Shown here: positions 14,279 through 24,719 of the stretch, one piece after another
Numbering within the stretch: position 1 is the stretch's first letter
Layout: the number at the start of each line of letters is the position of its first letter
Source: Prunus persica
Taxonomy: Eukaryota; Streptophyta; Magnoliopsida; Rosales; Rosaceae
Assembly (NCBI RefSeq): GCF_000346465.2
Contig: NC_034014.1
Coordinates: forward strand, 24,980,810-25,044,809
Reading direction: 5' to 3'
DNA: 64,000 bases
Notes under the pieces: model-generated
What the model saw: the letters and a program-made list of their open reading frames with translations, nothing else
The model's database searches: none
What the model was told of the DNA's origin: nothing
Position numbers and translations under genes: made by a program

Positions 14279-14415
14279 TCGTTGACGAAAGCATCGTCAG
14301 GCTCTGGAATGGCTTGCCAGCAGAGAAAATGGGAGGAGATGGAGGAATAATGCTCGAAATTGCAGGGTTTCAGAGATGAGAGATGATGCTTGCTCTCTAG
14401 ATGTGGGTTAGATGG

Positions 14416-14481
<66 letters not shown>

Positions 14482-14836
14482 GAGTGGAAGAATGAGTGGT
14501 TTGAGCAAGTTTCCGGTAGCTTGACGAAAGCTTTGTCAGCTCTAGAATGGCTTGCCAAAAAAGAAAATTGGAAGAGATTGAGGAATATGACTTGAAATTT
14601 TAGGGTTCTAGGGGTGAGAGATGATGCTTGCTCTCTGGATCTGGTTAGATGGGAGAGAGAGAGAGAGGAAAAGTGGAAGGATGAGTGGTTTGAGCAAGTT
14701 TCCGGCAGCTTGACGAAAGCTTTGTCAAGCTCTAGAATGGCTTGCCAAAAGAGAAAATGGGAAGAGATGGAGGAATATGGCTTGAAATTGAAGGGTTCCA
14801 GGGATGAGAGATGATGCTTGCTCTCTGGATCTGGTT
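14279..14836 (+). repeat. Three-copy tandem repeat, each with a GA tract
   Basis: The anchor 'gacgaaagc' recurs at 14284, 14523 and 14712, followed in each copy by 'tggcttgcca', an AG-rich stretch, 'gagagatgatgcttgctctct' shortened or intact, and then, in the first two copies, a GA tract. Copy spacing is 239 and 189 bp; the difference is mostly the length of the GA tract. Open frames across the array are by-products of the repeat and not genes. Confidence 0.85.
14417..14478. repeat. (GA)n microsatellite, about 30 units
   Basis: Essentially uninterrupted dinucleotide tract of about 60 bp in the first unit of the tandem repeat. The homologous position in the second unit, near 14652-14667, has only about seven units. 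Confidence 0.95.
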
Positions 14837-14839
14837 GTA

Positions 14840-16640
14840 GCTAGTGGTGAAGTAGTGGGTGTGGTTGTGTTTAATGGGTAGGAGGTACCTCCTTTTATAG
14901 CCACTAGAAGCTCCTCCTTCCTAAGAAACCCTAGTTGGTTATCTCTAATTTTGCTAAGTCTTCTCCTCCATTTCTCTTATCTTTTTTCGATTCAACCTCT
15001 TTTGTGAAATATTCTGATTCAGTGTTAAACTCCTATTTTTGGTTACTACTTCACATTCTTTCCTCCCCCTCTTTGATGGCAAGAGCTGGTGGGAGAAAAA
15101 ATAAGTAAGGGCGTTGGTTTGAAGGGTGCCTTTTCTCCTAGCAACCTGCGAGCGCTAATACCCTTTGGTTTTTTGGATGATCTATTTTGAAGTTTGCTTT
15201 TGGCCACATGCTGGAGCTTTCCAGCAGTCTGCCTTCGTGAATGGCTTTTGGCTTATGTCGTGGTTTTGTCTCTAGCCATGTGCTGGAGACTTTTAGATAT
15301 TTTCTTCGTCATTTGGGCCTTCCTAAGGTGATGAGTCAGTGTACTAAAGGAATGGGTCAACCTCCAAAAGTGATGGACCATTTTTATTAAGGTGATAAGC
15401 CAATTTTCTAAAGTAATGGGATACTTATTTTTCTCCTTTATGCTTATCCATATATTTGGGCTCAAGAAATGAGCTTGAGTTTTGGGGCTTCAAAGTAGCC
15501 CAAAACTTCCATTTGTCGGCTCATCAATAGGCCTCATGAATGCTCGTAATCATCCATACCACAACTTACTCAGCAAGCCCCGGACATTTGCTTGGCTTGG
15601 GCCCACTTAAGCTTATAGTGTGGCTTGGTGCAAAATATGAGTTTTCGCTTAGCGTTGTATGTCGATTGGCGTGCTCGAGTTTTATCTTTTTAAAAAGAGA
15701 TATGATGCTTGATTGGATAATTAGCTTGGGCTCGTAGAGATACTGCATTTTATATGCTCTAGCGTGGCAGATTATATATTTATTTGGCTTGGCACGTGGA
15801 TCGTGACTCGTGCGAGCATGAATAACAAACTTTCGCATGCTCCAAATCGGGTCTCTTCTTAATAAGGTATTGCACTGGGCCGGAATTTTATTTGGGCCCA
15901 ACTCTGAATTTTTTGGGCCTCAATAGGACGTCATAACCTTTTGAAATGCAACAATTTTTTTCAAAATTGCCATTGTTTATTTAGTAGTAGAATGTATGAG
16001 TGTTGTATCATAGTTTTTCTGAAAATAATAAAATATGGAGGATCCTAAAATATAGCCCTGCATGGTTGGAGATGGAAAAATTTAGCCATGCACTATTTAA
16101 AAAAAATATATATATATTTTTTGGAGGGCTAAAATTATAGCCGTGGACTACATATAGCCCTATAACTGAAGATAACTTAAAATGTCCAAAATTTGCCAAT
16201 TTTTTAAAATTTCCCAACGATGGCGTTGTTATGAGGACTACGACTATGCTCAAGTTGTTTTGCTTGCTGCAAACTTGAGATTTGTTTTCCTAACCAAATG
16301 GAGAAATATATAGTATAGTTGAAAAAAAAGTAAAATGTGCTTATGGGGAAGGAAAGGATGACCAATTCAACATGTGATTTCAACAGAGAGCATATGGCTC
16401 AGTTTGGGTGTAGGGTTTTGGGCCTTCTAAAGTATAACCAATTTTATCCTCTCATTGGGCCTTGTAGTCAAATGAAGGTATCATTTAATTTATTTTAATC
16501 AAAAGGTAGGCCCAGAGACTGAAAGAAAACGACACGTTTTAAGCGTGACATGGCCCATCCGCCGTATATGCCACGGCCTTCCCTTAAAATTCAATCTGGA
16601 CCACACACACTCTTCAAAAAATGGCCCAACATTCAAACGT
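14840..16640. other. Intergenic, no supported gene
   Basis: Non-coding AT-rich spacer. Imperfect phrases such as 'ctaaagtgatggg' recur near 15320-15420, which hints at degraded repeat DNA. No conserved protein fragment or RNA gene was recognised. Confidence 0.45.
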
Positions 16641-16646
16641 GTTTAA

Positions 16647-16659
16647 TTTCCCGCGCAAA
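16647..16659. promoter_or_regulatory. E2F-type site upstream of SMR gene
   Basis: TTTCCCGCGCAAA is a near-palindromic match to the plant E2F/DP consensus (TTTCCCGC). A second GC-rich core, TTGGCGCC, follows at 16674-16681. They lie about 210 and 190 bp upstream of the TATA box of a cell-cycle inhibitor gene, which makes a functional role plausible. Confidence 0.55.
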
Positions 16660-16866
16660 GCACCGACTCAAAGTTGGCGCCGACATTGAAAAAATTTACA
16701 AAAATACAAACGCCACTGGATGAGCCCACGTAGAAAGACACGTGGATATAAACCTCCATTAAGAATCTGACACGTCGTCCCCCTCCCACTCACCGCTTAG
16801 CTGTCTCACACCCCCACCACACGATAGCATATTTCCCATTTTTCGTTTTCAAATTCGAAAAACGTT

Positions 16867-16874
16867 TATATAAA
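16867..16874 (+). promoter_or_regulatory. TATA box of SMR gene
   Basis: TATATAAA lies 79 bp upstream of the ATG at 16953. A transcript starting about 30 bp downstream would begin near 16900. An immediate start-stop pair (ATG TGA) sits at 16904-16909 and would be a minimal uORF if included. Confidence 0.6.
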
Positions 16875-16952
16875 GCGCGCGCTCCTCTGCTACTGTGAGA
16901 GTTATGTGACCGACCGAGTGACGGAGCTGTTGTGTTGATCGGACGGCTGAGA

Positions 16953-17141
16953 ATGGACGAGGATTGTGCGACGCCGAAGCGGCGGGAGTGCCAGATACCG
17001 GAGATGCTTCTGTGTCCACCGCCTCCGAAGAAGAAGGCGGTTGGGGAAACGCAGCGAGACCCACCGAAGAATGGTTACTTCCAGCCCCCTGATCTCGATG
17101 CTCTGTTTGCTCTGCCTCCTCGAACTCAAGCCTGTGCCTGA
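16953..17141 (+). CDS. SIAMESE-related (SMR) cyclin-dependent kinase inhibitor
   Basis: Small plant-specific CDK inhibitor of 62 aa, single exon. SMR proteins bind cyclin-CDK complexes and promote exit from mitosis and endoreduplication. Visible family features are a TPKRRECQIPEMLLCPPPPKKK segment (shortened: TPKRRECQIP then CPPPPKKK) and the C-terminal motif GYFQPPDLDALFALPP, the conserved SMR box that resembles the E-[IL]-E-x-[FL]-F cyclin-binding region. The ATG at 16953 is used because the frame further upstream has only non-ATG codons. The short length is typical of the smaller SMRs. I cannot say which numbered Arabidopsis SMR is orthologous. It stands alone, with long non-coding DNA on the left and about 1.4 kb before the next gene. 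Confidence 0.85.
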   Translation: MDEDCATPKRRECQIPEMLLCPPPPKKKAVGETQRDPPKNGYFQPPDLDALFALPPRTQACA

Positions 17142-18500
17142 AAAGTTCAAAACTTTTTTTTTTTTTCTACACGGAGATTTTATTTGTTGGTTTTTCTTTG
17201 TGCATATTATTATTTTTTCTTTGTAATTTCGTTTTAATTTTCTTCCATTTTCGTATATTAATTGGGTGATGATATCGGAGTGGGTGTGGAGGGAGAACTG
17301 CAGGCCTCAAGTGGGTCATGATGAATGATGAAGATGAAGCAAAATCCAGCTCAATTTGACTTGTGTGGGACTAGGCTGGAATTGGAAATTATGCGACAGT
17401 CAACAATGTTGGGAGAATTAATAATGGTCTTACTATTATGGCCAATGAGTTTGATGCACTTCCTTCCCAAGCAATTGCTGCATTTGATCTTGTTTTGAAT
17501 TTGACCGAACAGATTGTTACAAAATCATCAAAGAAGCTTGTGTTGGGTGTTGATCGCATGCAAATTCCAATTTCAAGAATGCACAAATATGAAAATAGAT
17601 TTTTGTTTTTTTCAAACGTGGTGTAGATCAGATGGGCCATCACCTTCATCGAACGACTTCGAAATTAGGACAGGTAGCTAGCTGGTATATAAAATTAACG
17701 ATGTTTTCACAAGAAATTGTATGTGGATGTGGATGATTTGGAGTGAATTTTGTGGTCGCGGACGTGTTTATTTTTATTATTTTGTAAATGGTCACAATAC
17801 TTTATTCCTTAGTTCCCAAGACAGAACAGTTGGGGAGGCCCAAATGAAGATTGCAAATAAAGGGAAATAGAAACTGCCTTGATAAGCTTGAGCCTTGAGC
17901 TTCAGCATACGTAAACAAGGAATACCTACTTAATTTTCTACAACCACCCAGTCTCCCATTTTTACTTATGTGAGTGTTAATATGAATCATTGATGATATT
18001 ATGTAGGTTCGGTTTTAATCGTCTGACAACATATCATGTCAGATTATTAGAGAGCATAAGTTGAAAACAATCTAGGAACAACAAGGGCATCGTTTTGTTG
18101 GGTTGTTTGAATTTGAGGACCAAAGGATAAAAGAAAGATGCCTGCTTCCTAATGTGACATCTAGAACACTAATTGCCAGTAGCATTTCTACGCTAAGCCA
18201 GTACAACATGAATTAATTGACTGTTTAACTACATAATCAGGAAATTTTTATCTTTAACTTGGATTTTTGCTATTAAATTTCCCCCAATGAGCAAAAGGTC
18301 ATTGAGGTAATCAAAATTAGTGTCGATGGAACAGGTAAAGTATTACTTAATCAGCACTCTAAAATTCAGCTCGACCAACAGCAAAGCGGAGCACACAAGT
18401 AGATTCCATCTCAATGGTAAATTCAGTGAATAGCTTCATGAAAGCTCCCGCTTCTAACTTAAAACAATTATATAATTTTCTTGCCAACTTTTTCCAACTC
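17142..18500. other. SMR 3' region and laccase promoter region
   Basis: Probably contains the SMR 3' UTR and the promoter of the downstream laccase. An open frame at 17438-17626 on plus (MANEFDALPSQAIAAFDLVL at its start) reads like protein but matches no family I know; it may be a gene relic. Nothing else is recognised. Confidence 0.4.
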
Positions 18501-18501
18501 C

Positions 18502-18511
18502 CTATATTAAG
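18502..18511 (+). promoter_or_regulatory. TATA-like element of first laccase
   Basis: CTATATTAAG lies 55 bp upstream of the ATG at 18566, a normal distance for a short plant 5' UTR. Confidence 0.45.
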
Positions 18512-18565
18512 GTCAAGCCACCTTGACTCTCTACACATTATCACACCAGAAAGAGAGAGAGAGCA

Positions 18566-20909
18566 ATGGCTTCTCATTTTCCTTGTTTCACTTCAATGGC
18601 AGCTTTGCTGTTTAGTTTTTTCATTGCAGCGTCGTGGATGCCGGAGTTTGCTGCAGGCAAAACAAGGCACTACACTTTCAATGTACATTATTTTCCACCA
18701 CCTTGAGCCTCAACAATTTGACTTTGCAATACATGAATTATACTTCTTTTATAAGTTTCTCAAATTTGCAACTTTGCTGTATAGATTGAGTACCACAATG
18801 TGACAAGATTGTGCAACACAAGGAGCATTCTAAGTGTGAATGGAAAGTTCCCAGGGCCCAGATTGGTGGCAAGGGAAGGTGACCAAGTCCTCATCAAAGT
18901 GGTCAACCATGTTTCCAACAATATCACAATTCACTGGTATATATGAAATAAATTTACATAATTAGCAAATGTGCATAGTTAAAAAGAAAAAAATTGCTAA
19001 TTCAAATTTGTGTTTGTTTTGTGGGAGAGAGCAGGCATGGGATTAGGCAACTTCAAACTGGATGGGCAGATGGTCCAGCTTACATTACACAATGTCCTAT
19101 ACAGACAGGTCAGGCATACACATACAACTTCACCATCACAGGCCAGAGAGGAACTCTGTTATGGCATGCTCACATCTCATGGCTGAGATCTACCCTTCAC
19201 GGACCGATCATCATTCTCCCGAAGCGCAATGAGTCTTACCCTTTTGTGAAACCCTACAAGGAGGTCCCCATTATTCTTGGTAATCATGTAGCAGCTGGCT
19301 AGAGTTTAGGCATTGGACCATTTGAAAATTTTGACAATAATGTTGTGGAAATTGTTTTAACTCTTTACATGGATTTGGGTGTACAGGAGAGTGGTTTAAT
19401 GTGGACCCTGAGGCTGTGATTAGCCAGGCACTTCAGACAGGAGCGGGGCCTAATGTTTCAGATGCATACACCATTAATGGTCTTCCAGGCCCCTTGTACA
19501 ACTGTTCATCTAGAGGTAAAAAGTGTATTAGACATATTTTTATGTTGATCGTGATTAATAATCTAACAACATAACATGAAAAAATAAGACAGGTTTTTAT
19601 TTGAGCGGGTGGTGTTTGCAGATGTATTCAAGCTAAAGGTGAAACCAGGGAAGACATACCTCCTCAGATTAATCAATGCTGCACTCAACGATGAGCTATT
19701 CTTCAGCATAGCCAACCACTCTCTAACAGTTGTTGAAGCTGATGCTGTCTACACCAAACCTTTTGAAACCGACATACTTCTCATCGCCCCAGGCCAAACC
19801 ACAAACATCCTCCTCAAAACCAAGCCCACTTCTCCCAATGCCACCTTCCTCATCCTCGCACGGCCTTACTTCACCGGTGGAGGCACCCTAGACAACACCA
19901 CCACCGCTGGAATCCTCGAATACAAGCACCCAAACACCACTCATCACACTTCCATCAAAGCCCTTCCCCTCTTCAGACCAAGTCTTCCACCCATCAATGC
20001 CACCAAGTTTGTCAACGTCACCCAATTTGTCGAAAACTTAGCCAAAAAATTCCGTAGCTTGGCCACTAAGCAATTCCCAGCCAACGTCCCGCAAACTGTG
20101 GACAGAAGATTTTTCTTCACTTTAGGACTTGGAACATCCCCATGTCCCCAAAACTCAACATGCCAAGGACCCAATGGCCTGAAATTTGCAGCCTCAGTCA
20201 ACAATTTCTCTTTTGCTCTGCCATCAACAGCAATGCTTCAAGCACATTTTTCTGGACAGTCCAGTGGAGTTTACACCACAGATTTTCCCACCAAGCCACT
20301 TGTGGCATTTAATTATACAGGAACACCACCAAATATCACTAATGTGAGCAATGCCACAAAGGCTGTGGTGTTGCCTTTCAACACAAGTGTGGAGCTGGTG
20401 CTTCAGGACACTAGCATTCTGGGTGCTGAGAGCCACCCTCTCCATCTACATGGGTATAATTTCTTTATTGTTGGACTTGGGTTTGGTAACTATGATCCAA
20501 CTAAGGACCCTGCTAATTTTAATCTGGTGGATCCTGCTGAGAGGAACACTGCTGGTGTTCCAGCTGGCGGTTGGATTGCGATTCGTTTCTTCGCAGACAA
20601 TCCAGGTATTACATGATCGACAATCTAATAACATAACATAGCAAACTGTGCGAGATGAATTATATTAACATAGTAACAAAATGAGTGAACTATCAATCAA
20701 AACTGCTAAACATTTTGTTTAAACAAAAAAAATTTGACATTATCATTAACGATTTGCTTTTTGTTGATATGTTTTCAGGGGTGTGGTTTATGCACTGTCA
20801 CTTGGACATTCACACAAGCTGGGGGCTAAGGATGGCGTGGATCGTTCAGGATGGGCCGCAACCGAATCAGAAGTTACCACCACCGCCGTCCGATCTTCCT
20901 CAGTGTTGA
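18566..20909 (+). CDS. LAC17: Laccase, LAC17-type (copy 1)
   Basis: Secreted multicopper oxidase; LAC17-type enzymes oxidise monolignols in the cell wall during lignification. Six exons: 18566-18682, 18785-18936, 19035-19279, 19387-19515, 19622-20605, 20779-20909, giving 585 aa. The N-terminus is a signal peptide ([14 protein letters not shown] within residues 11-24). All four copper motifs are present: IHWHG (split by intron 2), WHAHISW, HPLHLHG and [12 protein letters not shown], whose Leu is the expected axial T1 residue. Many N-x-T/S sequons fit a wall glycoprotein. Sequences such as [20 protein letters not shown] and [14 protein letters not shown] favour LAC17 over LAC4/LAC11. A paralogue with the same exon phases lies on the opposite strand at 30462-32841. 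The usual WWHAH is LWHAH here. Which of the two is the true LAC17 orthologue is not resolved. Confidence 0.95.
19671..19691 (+). promoter_or_regulatory. miR397-like target site in laccase copy 1
   Basis: The 21 bases encoding the LINAALND region match the complement of miR397 (sequence recalled from established knowledge) except at three positions, one of which is a G:U wobble and one the terminal base. The central cleavage region, GCTGCACTC, matches fully. miR397 is the conserved regulator of LAC2/4/17-type laccases. Confidence 0.7.
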
Positions 20910-22086
20910 GTTTGACTGACCATGTGTCCGGATTTCCCTCTTCCTTTTTTTCCCTCATGTTGAGTGATTTGTATTGAATTTTCCTCTTTTAAGGCCTTTA
21001 ACTTATAACTACATATGATGATTAATGATCATATTCTTTTGCTACATCCATGATCGAGTCATCAAAACAATAACCACGGATTTTCTCTCTGTGTTTATAT
21101 ATCTCATGGTGTAATATTCAATATTTAATGACATTTTTTTTTTCTTGTTTGTATTTTTTTGATAAAGGATGGGTTCTGTTCTGCTGAGTGTCGTTCCATG
21201 CTAACTTTAATTTTTGACTCATAATGCTGGATAGACTCCAAACCCCACCTAATGGAAACAATCGAACCCACAATTTAATTTAATATTTTTATTATTTAAG
21301 TCTGCATATTTCTGATAAAAATAGGGAATCGGGTTAGGGTTGTGTTTGTCTTGTTCTTGTCGAAGGTGCTGTGGTACTTTTTTTTTTTTGTTTTTTTTTT
21401 TCCTGAAACGAACTTTTTCTTCTTTGAGGTTGTTTTATGGCAAGGTTTTAATTCTTCTTTGAGGTTGTTTTATGGCAAGGTTTTAATGAGGCCACTCTAT
21501 TGTACTCATGTATTTTTATTTGTACTCAATGGTTGTTACTTTATTTTAAAGGTCAATGAAGTTCTACTTTTGATTAAAAACAAAGTCTGCATAATTTTGC
21601 AGAAACATACGAGTTGAATGGCATAGGCATGGTTGATAAATAAATAAAAATTTGGATAGGCATGGAATTTGGCAGGCTCATGATGGTAGAATTTGAATAA
21701 CAAAATTGATTAAAGAAGGGCCTGTCGAATTTATTCCATTTAAAGGTCATTTAGTACAAGTATAGATACCATAGGCCTATCACATTGCTTGCTAGTAAGT
21801 AGTAACATCAGCCACCAGAAAATGGTTTGCTCCCAACTATGCCAAACTATCTTTCTTCTCAGAAGCATCAATTTGCTCCCACACCAATAGAAGAAGACAA
21901 ATATGATGTAAATTTAAGATGCAAGGAAGCTAAAATGAGAAAAGGAGAGGCTTTGCAAAACCCATTTCAGATTAAACATAATATTTAACAAAATGCTGGT
22001 CAAAATATGAACTGGTTACATGAAAATACATACAAAAGATAAAGAAAAACTATATACATTTGCTGCTCACATCCAAGCAATGAGTT
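20910..22086. other. Spacer between laccase 1 and FHY1
   Basis: Convergent 3' flanks. Holds a perfect 35-bp tandem duplication (21417-21451 and 21452-21486) and otherwise AT-rich non-coding DNA. Confidence 0.6.
21417..21486 (+). repeat. Perfect 35-bp tandem duplication
   Basis: Two head-to-tail identical copies containing 'tttgaggttgttttatggca'. Identity of the copies implies a recent slippage or duplication event. Confidence 0.95.
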
Positions 22087-22861
22087 CTACAGCATCAGCG
22101 TGGAAAAATACTGCTCGAATTCTTGATCAATGGTTGGCTTCCTCTTGCTAGCTGATTGAACGTCTGCATACACAACAATGAAAATGTTATGCCACTCAGT
22201 AAATGATAAAACAAAGATAGCACATGTAAAGACACATAGCAATAATCATTTTATTCTCAACTCGTCAAATAGAAACTTTGAATAGGACACCTGAATTATC
22301 TTGATTCACACTCCATCTTCCAGATGAAAGTATGTATTTATTTGTGTTCGAACCAATGGGGTATATAACATCTTCAAATTCCTTGTCTTTACACTGCTCA
22401 ATGCAGTCATCTCCATATTCTGAGAAAATGTAATCCACCTGGTTTCCAAATTCTTGGAGGTGCTCGTCATAATTCTCAAATGCTTGTATTTCACCATCAG
22501 GATATGTAGGTTGATGCACTTCATTCACATATGAAGTGGAAGGCCTGTCATTTAGGCATGCCATTGCATACACCGGTTCTAGTTTAGCTTCAACATATAC
22601 CGATGTTGCAGAATCAGAATCTCCAGCAAAACTGTTGCTACCTTTTCCTGATTCAGATTCAGACCCACCATCCAGGATCACTCTCTCTACTTTTCCCTTC
22701 GTTGCACATGTCTGCATGTTCTTTACTTCCGGATTTTCATCAAACATGGAGACAGGTTCATCAGAAGGAAAAATTCGTTCCCAGCATTTATGCTTTGGTA
22801 TTGGCAAGCCCAATTGCTCGGCCTGGAATTTTCTTTTCTTGATCCTCTTCAGAACACTCAT
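22087..22861 (-). CDS. FHY1: FHY1-type phytochrome A nuclear import protein
   Basis: FHY1/FHL proteins carry light-activated phytochrome A into the nucleus for far-red responses. Coding exons 22861-22291 and 22163-22087 join to 215 aa. The N-terminus has a basic cluster (LKRIKKRKFQAEQLGLPIPK) acting as NLS in the family, followed by the conserved KHKCW. The middle is acidic and Ser-rich. The C-terminal domain that binds phytochrome A is intact: SSGRWSVNQD at the end of exon 1 and KPTIDQEFEQYFSTLML in exon 2. The acceptor just before the ATG (acag at about 22872) indicates a 5' UTR intron; the UTR exon probably ends at the donor near 23587 and begins near 23680. Length is similar to the Arabidopsis protein (about 200 aa). 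FHY1 and FHL are not separable here. Confidence 0.93.
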
Positions 22862-23586
22862 GACATGTGAGCTGTTTAAGATAGTAATAGCAGAACAAGG
22901 ATGAGTAAAACCTGTAATTACCAATGACTTAGGCAAACAAGAACTGTAAAAAATTTCAGGTTTCCTAGCTTTTTAACCCAAAAAAACCCCTAAGATAGCT
23001 ATAGTCACAGAACTGAAAGGCATAAAAGCAATCAGAAGTAAACTCAATTCATGTCCTTTTCAGAAGAAATCAGGGCATGAACTATGCATCAAGCTTCAAA
23101 CTGAATGGTCATCCAATCCAAACACCACCCAGCAAGCAAGCAATCAAGTAAAATTATACTGTCTGATGACTATTTCCACACTAGCAATGAGTAAAGACCG
23201 CTTATGATTGAAAAAAAATAAATAAATCAATTTTGTGTTTGGATCAGTGACCAAGTGAGGCCAAGGATGGGACAGTAGGAGATCCAATTTCTCTCTATCT
23301 CAAAATTGCCCCTTTTAAAATCCAAATAACTAACTACTTATATTTGGGGAAAAAACATTTTGCATTAAATTCTATCCTAGATGATAATAACAACTCCAAA
23401 TTTAGCTACTTTGCAGCCGAAACTCAACAAAACAACTCATCATTTAAACGCTATGGGATCAAATTCATCTACTTCATCAAATCAGATAACAGTAACAATT
23501 AACAGTTCACAAACAAAGAAATGATCTTTAAAATGAGTAAAAAGGCATTAAATTCAGCAGAAAATAGAAACCCAGAAATCAAAACC

Positions 23587-23680
23587 TGTCGATTTGAGAT
23601 GGGTTTTCCTCGTAGGTCTCCATCTGGAACCAGAGAGACAAACTCGGTGAGTTCCAGAGAGAACTAAAAAATAATACAAA
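23587..23680 (-). other. Probable 5' UTR exon of FHY1
   Basis: On the minus strand this stretch ends in 'tcgacag' followed by a GTTTTG donor. It pairs with the acceptor eleven bases before the FHY1 ATG. The intron would be about 0.7 kb. The 5' boundary is a guess. Confidence 0.45.
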
Positions 23681-23805
23681 ATGTTTGCTCAGTTGGTGGT
23701 GTATACGAACAAATCACGGAAGAAATATAGATATCCTCCTCCCTCTCTTTCTCTCTCACCTCTCTTTAGTTTTTAAGTGGAAACTTTATCTACGCTTCAA
23801 AAGTG

Positions 23806-23812
23806 GCGCGTG
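23806..23812 (-). promoter_or_regulatory. FHY3/FAR1-binding site (CACGCGC) upstream of FHY1
   Basis: The plus strand reads GCGCGTG, so the minus (FHY1 sense) strand reads CACGCGC, the known binding site of FHY3 and FAR1 in Arabidopsis FHY1 and FHL promoters. It lies about 125 bp upstream of the inferred transcription start and in the same orientation as the gene. Confidence 0.65.
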
Positions 23813-23936
23813 CATTGCAAGACAGATTTTTACCGCAAATCTACTGATGGTCCACCCCATGGTTTTCGCGCGTTTTAACGTTTGCATGGACTTCTAGCGT
23901 GGGTAATGCTTGAGTCGGATAGAGCCATTTTGACTC

Positions 23937-23942
23937 CACGTG
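23937..23942. promoter_or_regulatory. G-box upstream of FHY1
   Basis: CACGTG within CCACGTGG, about 130 bp further upstream than the FBS. It is a potential binding site for HY5 or PIF-type factors; HY5 is known to act with FHY3/FAR1 at the Arabidopsis FHY1 promoter. Confidence 0.5.
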
Positions 23943-24411
23943 GGTTGGCGCGAATTGCCTTGCTTTTTAAAGCCCCACTTCCACTTTTACCAGTACCCCC
24001 ATCATTTATGCACATTATCACATTAATAATATGTTTAATTATCGTAATTGGATTAGAAGAAATTTAATTGAAGATGAATTGAATTGAGGGGAAGTTAAAT
24101 TAAGGAGAATTAGATTTCGGATTCTTATTGAAGTTGTTTACTAAATCATATGGATTGAGAGAAGTTAGATTTCAAATTCCTATTAAAGTTGTTTACTAAA
24201 CCATTTAAAATTGGGATATAAGTAGTTCTAATTATTAAAATATTCTCGTTGTTGGGTTAAAATATATGACATATTTGAAAATTTGAAAATTGTGTGAGGA
24301 TATAATGGATACAAAAGATGAATTCCTAATGAGTTCGTTCTCCAGAAATTAGTGTCTATTTGACATTGCTTATTTGGGGTGGTAAGTAATTTAAAAAATA
24401 AAATAAAATTG

Positions 24412-24707
24412 GGAAGCCCAGCTTGTTTAGTAAAATATGAGAAAATCACTTATTGTTAAAAATTGTTGTGAGAGAAAGCTATAAGGGAAAGCAACTAATG
24501 ATGTGCTTTTATTTTCTAATTATGCGGGAATCAGTTTCGAATAGGCACTGTGTATAATGGTTATGCATGAATTATTTTCTGATTATGTGAGAATCAGTAC
24601 CAACAACACTTTTAACAAAAAGTTTACCAAACGCCAAACTGCTTTCTCTCATAGCAAATTTGACAACGATTATTTTCATAGCACAACAATGCCAAACTGG
24701 CCCTTAG
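24412..24707. mobile_element. MITE-like element with imperfect terminal inverted repeats
   Basis: The left end (from about 24412, 'gggaagcccagcttg') and the reverse complement of the right end (to about 24707, 'aactggccctta') align over roughly 75 bp. The clearest part is 'ttgtgagagaaagct' on the left against 'gctttctctcatagca' on the right. The interior has no coding frame. A target-site duplication could not be fixed by eye. The right end resembles a sequence at 54500-54540. Confidence 0.6.
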
Positions 24708-24719
24708 AATATCAGCTCC

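Noticed and set aside
14269..14814. Several open frames of Leu/Ser or Arg/Glu runs
   Set aside because: They are translations of the GA microsatellite and its flanking tandem repeat.
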